DNA of 8,705 nt, taken from Clostridium sp. GTDB taxonomy: Bacteria > Bacillota_A > Clostridia > Lachnospirales > Lachnospiraceae. The notes under the pieces are model-generated. The model was not told where the DNA came from, did not search any database, and was given only the letters and a program-made list of their open reading frames with translations. This document shows, piece after piece, positions 1 to 5,499 of the stretch (position 1 is the first letter of the stretch; the number at the start of each line of letters is the position of its first letter). The stretch lies in the NCBI GenBank assembly GCA_023666975.1, contig JAMPAW010000145.1, forward strand, positions 1 through 8,705. Reading direction: 5' to 3'. A program made the translations under genes and the position numbers.

Positions 1-174
1 AACGCAATACAGGCATCAGGATTGCTAAAACAGATCTCAGCGGCGGCTTACCGCAGGCAGGATATCCGGGAGATCGAGCAGCTTGCCCTTGCACTGAGAA
101 AGCTGATAGAAGATACTCTCCGTGAAATTGATAGGGGCGCTCCTGACAAATATCCGATGAATCCTGCTGTTTAA
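1..174 (+). CDS. C-terminal end of an unrecognised protein (5' truncated by the window)
   Basis: An open frame runs from the first base to a TAA at 172-174, giving the last 57 residues of a protein that begins outside the window. The visible part is rich in charged residues and reads as a long amphipathic helix (Q-D-I-R-E-I-E-Q-L near its middle, then a second R/K/E-rich helix) followed by a short P/D-rich tail ending in N-P-A-V. I do not recognise the family. Its position next to a conjugative-element sigma/HTH pair makes a mobile-element accessory protein possible, but that is inference from context only. It is the only plus-strand gene in the window and converges on the HTH gene, with a strong hairpin between them. 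Consistent codon use and the abutting terminator support it being a real gene end. Confidence 0.6.
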   Translation, partial: NAIQASGLLKQISAAAYRRQDIREIEQLALALRKLIEDTLREIDRGAPDKYPMNPAV

Positions 175-194
175 AAGGATCACTATAGCAGAAA

Positions 195-229
195 GGGAAA
201 GCGCCGGCACACAAACCCGGCGCTTTCCC
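195..229. terminator. Intrinsic terminator between convergent genes
   Basis: A perfect 13-bp GC-rich stem (arms 195-207 and 217-229, loop of 9 nt) lies 20 nt after the plus-strand stop codon and 6 nt after the end of the minus-strand HTH gene. The plus-strand tail is only moderately T-rich (tattctta) and the minus-strand tail begins TTTC. The stem is strong enough that it probably serves both directions. Confidence 0.8.
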
Positions 230-235
230 CTATTC

Positions 236-418
236 TTAAATACGAAACATACTGATACATTTCATCAATGTGACACATAACTCCTGATACAGATCTTCAT
301 CAAATATCCCATCTACAATCGCTTCTTTTATTAACAACGGTTTATACATCAACAATATTTGACTGACCGCTTCCCCATTATTTCTCTTTGCCGACAACAG
401 CAGTTTCTTAAAATCCAT
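236..418 (-). CDS. Small helix-turn-helix protein of conjugative elements (Tn916 ORF8-like)
   Basis: This 60-residue protein has the pattern of the small HTH proteins encoded beside the sigma-like gene in Tn916-family and related clostridial elements: an N-terminal F-K-x-L-L-x-x-A-K helix, a central L-L-M-Y-K-P-L-L-I-K-E-A segment, and an acidic F-D-E-D-L-Y-Q-E-L helix before a C-terminal C-I-x-M-F-R-I. By family knowledge it is a probable DNA-binding or sigma-associated regulator acting in the cytoplasm on element gene expression. Its ATG at 416-418 lies inside the 3' end of the sigma gene with an 11-nt overlap, so the two are very likely translationally coupled and made in concert. In Tn916 this gene is followed by xis and int. 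Here it is followed directly by a terminator, so those partners are missing. Length is normal for the family. Confidence 0.8.
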   Translation of the reverse strand: MDFKKLLLSAKRNNGEAVSQILLMYKPLLIKEAIVDGIFDEDLYQELCVTLMKCISMFRI

Positions 419-827
419 TTTTCTCCGCCTCCCTTAAGTGTCTCCTGATTTTTTCTATCGCCCGATAATAGACTGTAGCAACACTTTTGTATTCCATTCC
501 CAACTCCAGTGACAATTCAGCAATCTTTTTATCGGCCAATACTCTCTCCAGAAAAATATATCTTTCTCTGTCCTTCATTCCTTTTATTGCGTCTCGCAGC
601 CTTTGATCTTCCAGTTTCTGCATGAGAGGGAGTCCTTCCAACATATCCGAATCCGGCTGCCGCATCGGTTGGCTTTCCCACACTTCTATGGAAATTTCTT
701 TGTTCATTCTTGTATTCCTATTCCTTATATACAGCATTCTCTGTCTCCTGACCGCTGTTACCAGATATCCGGTAAATTGATTCTGAAGAATATCCGGCTC
801 ACTTTTTCCATTATTTCGTTTCCACAT
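408..827 (-). CDS. Sigma-70 region-4-like protein of a conjugative element (Tn916 ORF7-like)
   Basis: The protein is 139 residues. Residues 76-133 form a sigma region-4-type domain: the D-R-E-R-Y-I-F motif at 86-92, then the K-K-I-A-E-L-S-L-E-L-G-M HTH start at 100-111 and a recognition helix before Y-R-A-I-E-K-I-R-R-H-L. Residues 11-40 (Q-N-Q-F-T-G-Y-L and the following R-rich stretch) are typical of the ORF7-like sigma factors of Tn916-type elements. I chose the ATG at 825-827 because GGAG sits 7 nt upstream. A GTG at 978-980 would extend the frame through two hairpins and lacks a good ribosome binding site. By homology it recruits RNA polymerase to element promoters or modulates this. The HTH gene overlaps its end by 11 nt. 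A structured leader upstream suggests post-initiation control. Confidence 0.8.
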   Translation of the reverse strand: MWKRNNGKSEPDILQNQFTGYLVTAVRRQRMLYIRNRNTRMNKEISIEVWESQPMRQPDSDMLEGLPLMQKLEDQRLRDAIKGMKDRERYIFLERVLADKKIAELSLELGMEYKSVATVYYRAIEKIRRHLREAEKNGF

Positions 828-843
828 AGTTTTTCTCCACTGA

Positions 844-871
844 TTGAATCTGTTTACGGTATCAGATTCAA
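844..871 (-). promoter_or_regulatory. Hairpin beside the ribosome binding site of the sigma-like gene
   Basis: A perfect 9-bp inverted repeat (ttgaatctg at 844-852 and cagattcaa at 863-871, loop of 10 nt) lies in the untranslated leader. Its 3' foot on the minus strand is only 5 nt before the GGAG ribosome binding site at 835-838. In RNA it could affect ribosome access, and as DNA it could be an operator. It has no T-tract, so it is not itself a terminator. Confidence 0.5.
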
Positions 872-910
872 CCGATGGAGGACCTCTGCAGAAATTCCTT
901 AATGCAACAC

Positions 911-962
911 AAAAAGAGCCGAAACTACTTGCGTGTTTTTTTTTACGTCCGTAGTTTGGCTC
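911..962 (-). terminator. Terminator-type hairpin in the leader of the sigma-like gene
   Basis: The arms 951-962 and 916-928 pair as 12 bp with a single bulged base at 921. On the minus strand the stem is followed immediately by five T residues (915-911). It lies about 85 nt upstream of the chosen sigma-gene start. It is either an attenuator controlling the sigma/HTH pair or the leftover terminator of a gene formerly upstream. The candidate promoter at 1012-1039 reads into it, which favours attenuation. Confidence 0.65.
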
Positions 963-1011
963 CCTGTTATAAAACCGCACTGCTATAAAAATATGTTATG
1001 TTTTCATCGTA

Positions 1012-1039
1012 ATTTTATCATTCGCACTCAGAAAAACAA
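1012..1039 (-). promoter_or_regulatory. Candidate promoter for the sigma/HTH pair
   Basis: On the minus strand TTGTTT (1034-1039) is followed after 16 bp by TAAAAT (1012-1017). This is a fair -10 and a weak -35. Transcription starting near 1005 would give a leader of about 178 nt containing both hairpins. The interval 981-1096 around it holds no gene. Confidence 0.35.
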
Positions 1040-1096
1040 TTATTATATCATAATCCGTCATAAAACGACTTAAAATGTCTCCTATGCAGAAAGAGA

Positions 1097-1128
1097 CTGT
1101 CGCTTTAACGAAGTACTTAGTGCGACAG
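1097..1128 (-). terminator. Hairpin downstream of the membrane protein gene
   Basis: A 7-bp GC-rich stem (ctgtcgc at 1097-1103, gcgacag at 1122-1128) encloses an 18-nt loop with a self-complementary core, AAGTACTT. It lies 42 nt after the stop codon of the 371-residue gene and is followed on the minus strand by tctcttt. The T-tract is imperfect, so termination may be partial. Confidence 0.5.
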
Positions 1129-1170
1129 CCCCTCTAATTTTATCAACACAGATTTTGGGAAAAAATTATT

Positions 1171-2286
1171 CTATGTTTCACGCTGATACTTTTTCTTGAT
1201 CCATGATAGACTAATTCTATATATAACCCACCCCAAGATAATTAATACAGATTCTATAAGTGAAAAAATCAAACAAAATTTTATAACAAATTGTGAATCA
1301 ATCTGCGTTACCGGTAATTGTCCAGAAAAAAACATTTCCTGCTCTATCCATGTAGTAACAAAAGTTGAGATAACCAAAGAAACAAACCCCAAAACTCCTA
1401 TTTTAAATTGATTTTGTCCACCTTTGACTTTCCGAATTAATGCTGTACTAGGAATTGTTTCCAACAGCAACTGATATTTATTTAGCTTTTCATCCAACTC
1501 ATTTCTACTTTTATTAAATTGTTCAATTATTCTACGTTGCCAGTCAACAGGATCCTCCAAAATTTGTGTCATAAACTCACTTTCATTATTTTTGAATTTT
1601 TGATACACATCAGGTAATTCTTTTAGTTGTACCAACTCCATTTTCTCCTTATAAAAATTAGGATCAAATTCTTTTATTATAGATTCTTCAAAACGTGCCT
1701 CAATGTCCAATACTGTATCATAAACAGTCCTATACAAATCACGAATACTATACTCATAATCAGCAAAGGAATATGCACTTGTAATAACTTGTAATAAAGA
1801 ATCCCACCGCTGAACTGTTTTGTATGCAACATCTGGAGTTGTAGACTTTCTTCCTCGCATAGAATTAATCTCTTCATCATATTTGTTCAATATATATCTT
1901 AGCAAAAGATATGAATTACTCTCCACATATAAGTCTGCATTTTTACATATTTCAGACAACCTTTCTGTTATGTAATCAGCTGTGTCAAAAAAAGCCCTTA
2001 AAGTATGATTAAATATTTCATAAAACTGTGTTGAAACTATGTCCGACTTGAAAAATTGCACTTCATCAAATTGGCATTCTTCAGTCTCTTTTTCTTCCAA
2101 TCCTTGCTCCTTAATACCATGAGCAAACATCGTGATCACATGGCTATACGCATCCCTCATCTGAAATACGCTAGGCACAAATACCGCTTGATCTGGAAGA
2201 CTTTGCTCACACCATCGCATCCATTTATTTGCCATTGCTGTTACATTAATAATCTGTTCAAGTGCTTGATAAGTAGCTTGTTCCAT
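1171..2286 (-). CDS. Uncharacterised protein: helical cytosolic module with two C-terminal membrane helices
   Basis: The family of this 371-residue protein is not recognised. Residues 1-290 are hydrophilic and appear almost wholly helical. Residues 255-280 look like a short coiled coil. Two hydrophobic segments follow, at about 294-314 and 333-359, then a basic tail (W-I-K-K-K-Y) that should stay in the cytosol, so both ends are probably inside. Near the N-terminus, R44-D-A-Y-S-H49 matches the R-D-x3-H form of the Rx4-6H motif of HEPN ribonucleases and sits in a predicted helix. This is suggestive, not proof. The ATG is well placed, with GGGAAGG upstream. An intrinsic terminator only 18 nt before the ATG means transcripts must read through it. 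The gene is AT-rich (by eye near one third GC), unlike the kinase and regulator genes, which suggests horizontal acquisition. A membrane-tethered defence or stress effector is one possible reading; a signalling or envelope protein is equally open. Confidence 0.75.
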   Translation of the reverse strand: MEQATYQALEQIINVTAMANKWMRWCEQSLPDQAVFVPSVFQMRDAYSHVITMFAHGIKEQGLEEKETEECQFDEVQFFKSDIVSTQFYEIFNHTLRAFFDTADYITERLSEICKNADLYVESNSYLLLRYILNKYDEEINSMRGRKSTTPDVAYKTVQRWDSLLQVITSAYSFADYEYSIRDLYRTVYDTVLDIEARFEESIIKEFDPNFYKEKMELVQLKELPDVYQKFKNNESEFMTQILEDPVDWQRRIIEQFNKSRNELDEKLNKYQLLLETIPSTALIRKVKGGQNQFKIGVLGFVSLVISTFVTTWIEQEMFFSGQLPVTQIDSQFVIKFCLIFSLIESVLIILGWVIYRISLSWIKKKYQRET

Positions 2287-2303
2287 CTTTTATCCTTCCC
2301 ATT

Positions 2304-2329
2304 AAAAAACTGCCCTTATAATAGGGCAG
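2304..2329 (-). terminator. Intrinsic terminator just upstream of the 371-residue gene
   Basis: On the minus strand CTGCCCT (2329-2323 complement) pairs perfectly with AGGGCAG (2316-2310 complement) around a 6-nt loop and is followed at once by six T residues (2309-2304). The T-tract ends 17 nt before the ATG at 2286, leaving room for the ribosome binding site but not for a promoter. It ends the small basic ORF's transcript and gates expression of the next gene. Confidence 0.85.
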
Positions 2330-2334
2330 CTCTC

Positions 2335-2535
2335 TTATTTTATTTTAGGCTTAACGCATTTCTTGGGTAAAGCCACATTTTTTTCAGATAATCCTGCTAC
2401 TTTTCCCAATGCAGCACGCACACTTCCAGCTAACTGAGGTTGCCTTTTTTTCATTTGTGCTTTTATTTTATCGGTCGTTGGAACCTTTGGTTCCCACTCC
2501 GTTTTTATCATATATAATGTATCTTTTCTTAACAT
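2335..2535 (-). CDS. Small, very basic hypothetical protein
   Basis: This open frame of 66 residues (from the ATG at 2533-2535) has no recognised family. It is rich in lysine and arginine (K-A-Q-M-K-K-R-Q near the middle, a lysine/proline-rich C-terminus ending K-P-K-I-K) and lacks membrane segments or a signal peptide. The start is uncertain. The ATG used here has only AAAGG at about 11 nt. Another ATG at 2511 would give 58 residues, and a TTG at 2589 would extend it to 84. Support comes from context: a near-consensus promoter about 100 nt upstream and an intrinsic terminator starting 6 nt after the stop codon. High basicity suggests nucleic-acid or membrane-surface contact. It could also be an untranslated or leader-type RNA between promoter and terminator. 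Confidence 0.45.
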   Translation of the reverse strand: MLRKDTLYMIKTEWEPKVPTTDKIKAQMKKRQPQLAGSVRAALGKVAGLSEKNVALPKKCVKPKIK

Positions 2536-2641
2536 AATAACCAAAGCCTTTCTGTGATGGCAAAAACATATTAAGCATGCGTCATCCAACTCTTAAAACA
2601 ACCTCTATCTGCCTTTTGCCCCACAATGTTCCATTAACGAA

Positions 2642-2671
2642 AGTATATGGCATTCACCACCAAATTGTCAA
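2642..2671 (-). promoter_or_regulatory. Strong sigma-A-type promoter
   Basis: On the minus strand a perfect TTGACA (2666-2671) is followed after 18 bp by TATACT (2642-2647), which matches the -10 consensus at five of six positions. The predicted start near 2635 gives a leader of about 100 nt to the small basic ORF. It is the only evident promoter for that ORF and, by read-through, for the 371-residue gene. Confidence 0.65.
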
Positions 2672-2835
2672 CCACTTTTTCTTAAAAGATAAATCATACG
2701 ATAAATTATTACCGATTATATCTATTAATATACATGAAATTGAAATAATTTCATTAAAAATGAAAAAAAAATGATTTCTGCTTTCAATATGTCTTGAACA
2801 TATATTATCCCTCAATTTCATTTTCTGGCACCACA

Positions 2836-2865
2836 TTGGTACAAAACTGTCCCAAATTGGCACAA
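2836..2865. repeat. Pair of ttggyacaa repeats
   Basis: TTGGTACAA at 2836-2844 and TTGGCACAA at 2857-2865 are direct repeats with a 21-bp period, separated by actgtcccaaa. A related TGGCACCA lies just before them at 2826-2833. Short spaced repeats of this kind occur at ends of some insertion sequences (IS21-like) and as operators. I cannot tell which, and no transposase remnant is attached. Confidence 0.35.
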
Positions 2866-2901
2866 CTTTGCAATTTACACAGTAAATCCCATATATTAAA
2901 A

Positions 2902-2926
2902 TGTGTATCGTAAAAAATCATACACA
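2902..2926 (-). terminator. Weak hairpin that may end the kinase operon
   Basis: A 7-bp stem (tgtgtat at 2902-2908, atacaca at 2920-2926) with an 11-nt loop is followed on the minus strand by TTTTAAT. It lies about 140 nt past the kinase stop codon. The stem is AT-rich, so this is a tentative call. Confidence 0.25.
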
Positions 2927-3063
2927 GGCAAAACGCTCCATATTCCATGGACGGTTCGCCACACTTAGACGCAAGCAAGAAGTCCCACCCCAGTTTCCAA
3001 CCTGCGTTCTTTATTATCTGGAAGGTGACCCATTGAAAAATAAACTGCAACAACTTCCTGTTT

Positions 3064-4380
3064 TTACGGCTGTGTATAATTCAAATATATGCGCTGACAG
3101 AACCTTTTGTCCTCTTTCATTTCCTCCCAATATTCGTAAGTGCCCTCACACTCTTCCACTATACGACAAATACTTTCCATCCCAAACCCGTGCCGTTCTT
3201 TCTCCTGCTTATGACTGGCAAAGCGGGGATTGTTCTCCAACACGGACTCCCCAATGCTGTTTTCCAAGTAAATTTCCAGCCCATCCACGCGACCTCGTAT
3301 TACAAGTTCCATTTCCCTTGGCCCGTCCAGATTTTGACATGCCTCCATCCCATTGCACAGCAGATTATCCAAAATATTACCCAATACAATACTGTCAATC
3401 CGCGTCGGTTTTCCCATTATCACATAGCAGAAACGGATTCCCCTCTCTTTACATTTGGGAATCATTTTGATCAACGCTGCATCCAATCCTTCATTTCCAG
3501 TAGGCTGCGGCAGCTCGGGATAATCCTTTAATCCACTGCACAGCTTTTCCATATGTGTTTCCACTTCCTCATATTTTCCGCTTTTCTGCATACGGTACAG
3601 GACATCCAATTCTCCCTGCATATCATGACGCCAGTGATTGATCTCCCTGCCAACCCTGTATATGTCCATGAGACCCTCTAACCGTTCCTGCTCTCTCTCC
3701 CTTTGGTACTGTGCCTCCATTTTTTCTTTCTGATATCTGCTCAGGCGCCGGTACAACTGAACCAGAAATACGACAATACCCACCTCATCCAACAATATTC
3801 CGATTGTAAGCACATATCTCACTGAGCCTTCCTGATTTCCTGCCTCCAGCCAGAACAGCCCCATTGCAAGCAGCGTCATAAATACAAATGCACTTGCTAC
3901 AATCCTGTTTTCCTCTTTATAGATGCCGTCATGCCCTCTGAAAAACAGCGCCGCAACTTTTCCCATGGAGAACTTCACCACTATGGCGACCACCGATGCG
4001 TACACACGCCGCTCTCCCTGCAACTGCAGCATCTCGCCCAAACTGTTTCCCGTAAGGATTCCCATGACACTGAAAATGCCATAGGTGCCGATAATGGCTA
4101 TCAGCACCCACAAAATACCGGCTACAACAAAATCATGCAGTCTCCCCTTTAACGCGCACATTCCATATACAACCAGAACCACTCCATAGAAAAATCCCAG
4201 CACACCCTCAAAATCAATAATTCTGTTCAGCGCCGTAACTGCCAGAAAATAGACAACGCAGCCTGCGGCAAAAAGGCTCCAACGCCTGAATCCGCCATAT
4301 TTTTTAGGAAACCCGTAATCTATGTATTCCACCGCTATGACTGCAGATATGGCATTGATCACATATGCACTGAACTCCAT
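3064..4380 (-). CDS. GHKL-type sensor histidine kinase (AgrC-like architecture)
   Basis: This 438-residue membrane kinase has about six or seven hydrophobic segments between residues 3 and 210 that form the sensor. A charged linker helix (about 212-245) follows. The dimerisation region carries H252 in H-W-R-H-D-M-Q, the probable phosphorylated histidine. The ATPase has N335-I-L-D-N339 followed by E-A-C (N box) and H-G-F-G-M at 397-401 (G box), typical of HPK10/GHKL kinases paired with LytTR regulators. It should autophosphorylate and pass phosphate to the adjacent regulator. The start ATG has GGAGG at optimal spacing, 17 nt after the regulator stop, so the two are co-transcribed with the regulator first. 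The signal is unknown. There is no AgrB/AgrD-like gene in the window, so calling it a peptide receptor would be inference only. Confidence 0.9.
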   Translation of the reverse strand: MEFSAYVINAISAVIAVEYIDYGFPKKYGGFRRWSLFAAGCVVYFLAVTALNRIIDFEGVLGFFYGVVLVVYGMCALKGRLHDFVVAGILWVLIAIIGTYGIFSVMGILTGNSLGEMLQLQGERRVYASVVAIVVKFSMGKVAALFFRGHDGIYKEENRIVASAFVFMTLLAMGLFWLEAGNQEGSVRYVLTIGILLDEVGIVVFLVQLYRRLSRYQKEKMEAQYQREREQERLEGLMDIYRVGREINHWRHDMQGELDVLYRMQKSGKYEEVETHMEKLCSGLKDYPELPQPTGNEGLDAALIKMIPKCKERGIRFCYVIMGKPTRIDSIVLGNILDNLLCNGMEACQNLDGPREMELVIRGRVDGLEIYLENSIGESVLENNPRFASHKQEKERHGFGMESICRIVEECEGTYEYWEEMKEDKRFCQRIYLNYTQP

Positions 4381-4397
4381 ATCTTTTCCTCCGTCTG

Positions 4398-5135
4398 TTA
4401 CGTCCCGCGCCTTTCCCTGTCATACTGCCGCATGGCCTCGCGGACTGCATTCTTTCTGTCTCTGCCCATTTCAAGTACACTCCCGTCCAGTAAATATATC
4501 TCTCGGTTCCCAACTTCCCTGACATATTCCTGATTGACCAAATAGTTCTTATGGATACGCAAAAAATAACAGCCCTCCAGTTCCTCTTCCATAGATTTCA
4601 GGCTGCCATATTTTCTCAGCCGGCCGCCATCCTTTTTCTTTATTGTCAGACTGTGACCGCTGCCTTCAACATATACAATATCCCTGATCGGGATCTCCCT
4701 AAAGCCAAATCCCTCCTTCAGCCGATAGCTGACACCCATAAATGCCGTCATCTGCAGATACTTCTTTAGCACTTTGAACATATCCCATTCCAGGTTTCCC
4801 TTGCGCACGAACCACAGAGGGGAATATTCCTGCGCGTCAAAAACGAAACTCTCATGGACGGACACAAAGACAAGACAAATTTGTGAGCAATCCATGCGGA
4901 GCTTTTCCGCCAGCTCAAACCCGCCCATCCCCGGCATCTCAATATCCAGAAAAATTAAATCAAAACCTTCCCTGCCGGCTACCGCATACAGATCCTCGCC
5001 GTTTTGAAAAGAGCGGACACTCAAACTGACCGCCTGCCCTATCCGCTTTATGCCCTTCCTCAGCGCATCTTCAATCAGCCGGATGTCTTCCTGCCTGTCG
5101 TCACATATCCCCACCCTGCATGTCCTCTTCTCCAT
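4398..5135 (-). CDS. LytTR-family response regulator
   Basis: The protein is 245 residues with two domains. The receiver (about 7-128) has acidic pocket residues D12 and D13, the phosphoacceptor D64 in F-L-D-I-E-M-P-G, and the conserved lysine K112. The LytTR DNA-binding domain (about 137-236) contains the family's D-I-V-Y-V-E strand and F-L-R-I-H-K-N-Y-L-V-N signature. It should bind direct-repeat sites upstream of target promoters when phosphorylated by the kinase encoded just downstream. The start is the ATG at 5133-5135, preceded by GAGGGAG at good spacing. An upstream in-frame ATG at 5162 has no such site. Its 5' end overlaps the preceding small gene by 35 nt, implying translational coupling. 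GGTTAYA repeats upstream of the operon are candidate autoregulatory sites. Confidence 0.9.
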   Translation of the reverse strand: MEKRTCRVGICDDRQEDIRLIEDALRKGIKRIGQAVSLSVRSFQNGEDLYAVAGREGFDLIFLDIEMPGMGGFELAEKLRMDCSQICLVFVSVHESFVFDAQEYSPLWFVRKGNLEWDMFKVLKKYLQMTAFMGVSYRLKEGFGFREIPIRDIVYVEGSGHSLTIKKKDGGRLRKYGSLKSMEEELEGCYFLRIHKNYLVNQEYVREVGNREIYLLDGSVLEMGRDRKNAVREAMRQYDRERRGT

Positions 5136-5346
5136 TCGTTCTCCCTCGTTCATCTTCTGCATCGTGCGATAACCTACCGTTATTATCTTCGACCATACTG
5201 TTCTTACAGCATTGCAAAACCACCTGATTAAATGACAGATTCTCTCTTTCTTTTACCTGCATCAGCCAATCATACAAAGGCTGCGTAAACCGTATGGTTC
5301 GTGGAATATTTGGATTCACCATCTCTTTATCAAAATGCATTCCCAT
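5101..5346 (-). CDS. Small ribbon-helix-helix-like protein heading the two-component operon
   Basis: This 81-residue protein begins at an ATG with GGAGGT 6 nt upstream. Residues 15-20 (P-R-T-I-R-F) look like the DNA-contacting strand of a ribbon-helix-helix fold. They are followed by helices at about 22-33 and 38-50 (L-S-F-N-Q-V-V-L-Q-C-C), the pattern seen in Arc/CopG-type proteins. The C-terminal 30 residues are acidic, glycine-rich and probably disordered. It is likely a dimeric DNA-binding regulator or a partner of the LytTR regulator. The fold call is from pattern, not from a matched family. Its last 35 nt overlap the regulator gene in another frame, so the disordered tail may exist partly because of that overlap. 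Four GGTTAYA repeats upstream are candidate operators for it. Confidence 0.7.
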   Translation of the reverse strand: MGMHFDKEMVNPNIPRTIRFTQPLYDWLMQVKERENLSFNQVVLQCCKNSMVEDNNGRLSHDAEDERGRTNGEEDMQGGDM

Positions 5347-5379
5347 AATATGACCTCCGATTTTTCTGTTCACCATAAT

Positions 5380-5459
5380 TATAACCATCATGCAGTAACT
5401 CGTATATAACCGCATTCAGGTTCTATTTTGTACTATTATATGTAACCAGATATATAACC
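5380..5459 (-). promoter_or_regulatory. Four GGTTAYA repeats and two TATAAT boxes upstream of the regulatory operon
   Basis: On the minus strand GGTTATA occurs at 5459-5453, 5411-5405 and 5386-5380, and GGTTACA at 5447-5441. The first two have a 12-bp period. Perfect TATAAT boxes lie at 5435-5440 and 5378-5383, but neither has a recognisable -35. That is the layout expected of an activator-dependent or tightly repressed promoter, with either the ribbon-helix-helix-like protein or the LytTR regulator as the candidate binder. Confidence 0.5.
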
Positions 5460-5499
5460 GTTATTGCCATATTATGCTGTCTACTGCTACATTCTGCTC

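Larger units (their letters stand above)
2590..3063. other. Intergenic stretch without a convincing gene
   Basis: About 470 bases separate the sensor kinase stop from the small basic ORF. The near half carries a strong minus-strand promoter (2642-2671). The middle is AT-rich with a palindromic ATGAAATT/AATTTCAT pair around 2734-2755. The far half holds spaced ttggyacaa repeats (2836-2865) and a weak hairpin (2902-2926, 7-bp stem, followed by TTTTAAT on the minus strand) that may end the kinase operon. Short open frames on both strands here lack ribosome binding sites and recognisable sequence. Confidence 0.6.

Noticed and set aside
603..902. Plus-strand open frame opposite the sigma-like gene
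   Set aside because: It is antisense to a gene with clear region-4 motifs and a good ribosome binding site; no start signal is present for it.
828..980. N-terminal extension of the sigma-like protein from a GTG at 978-980
   Set aside because: The extension would be translated through a terminator hairpin and a second inverted repeat and has no good ribosome binding site, while the internal ATG at 825-827 has GGAG at ideal spacing.
2805..3053. A minus-strand open frame of 82 codons right after the kinase gene that might be an autoinducing-peptide precursor
   Set aside because: It needs a TTG start directly abutting its GGAAG, has no leader or cyclisation-type motif, no AgrB-like partner is present, and the reading is simply the translation of an intergenic stretch with repeats.
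2901..3531. Two long plus-strand open frames opposite the kinase gene
   Set aside because: They are antisense to the well-supported GHKL kinase domain, have no ribosome binding sites and give compositionally odd proteins rich in proline, serine and aromatic residues.
5386..5415. Longer start for the RHH-like protein reading through the repeat region
   Set aside because: The upstream codons translate the GGTTATA repeats and lack a ribosome binding site, while the ATG at 5344-5346 has GGAGGT at 6 nt.
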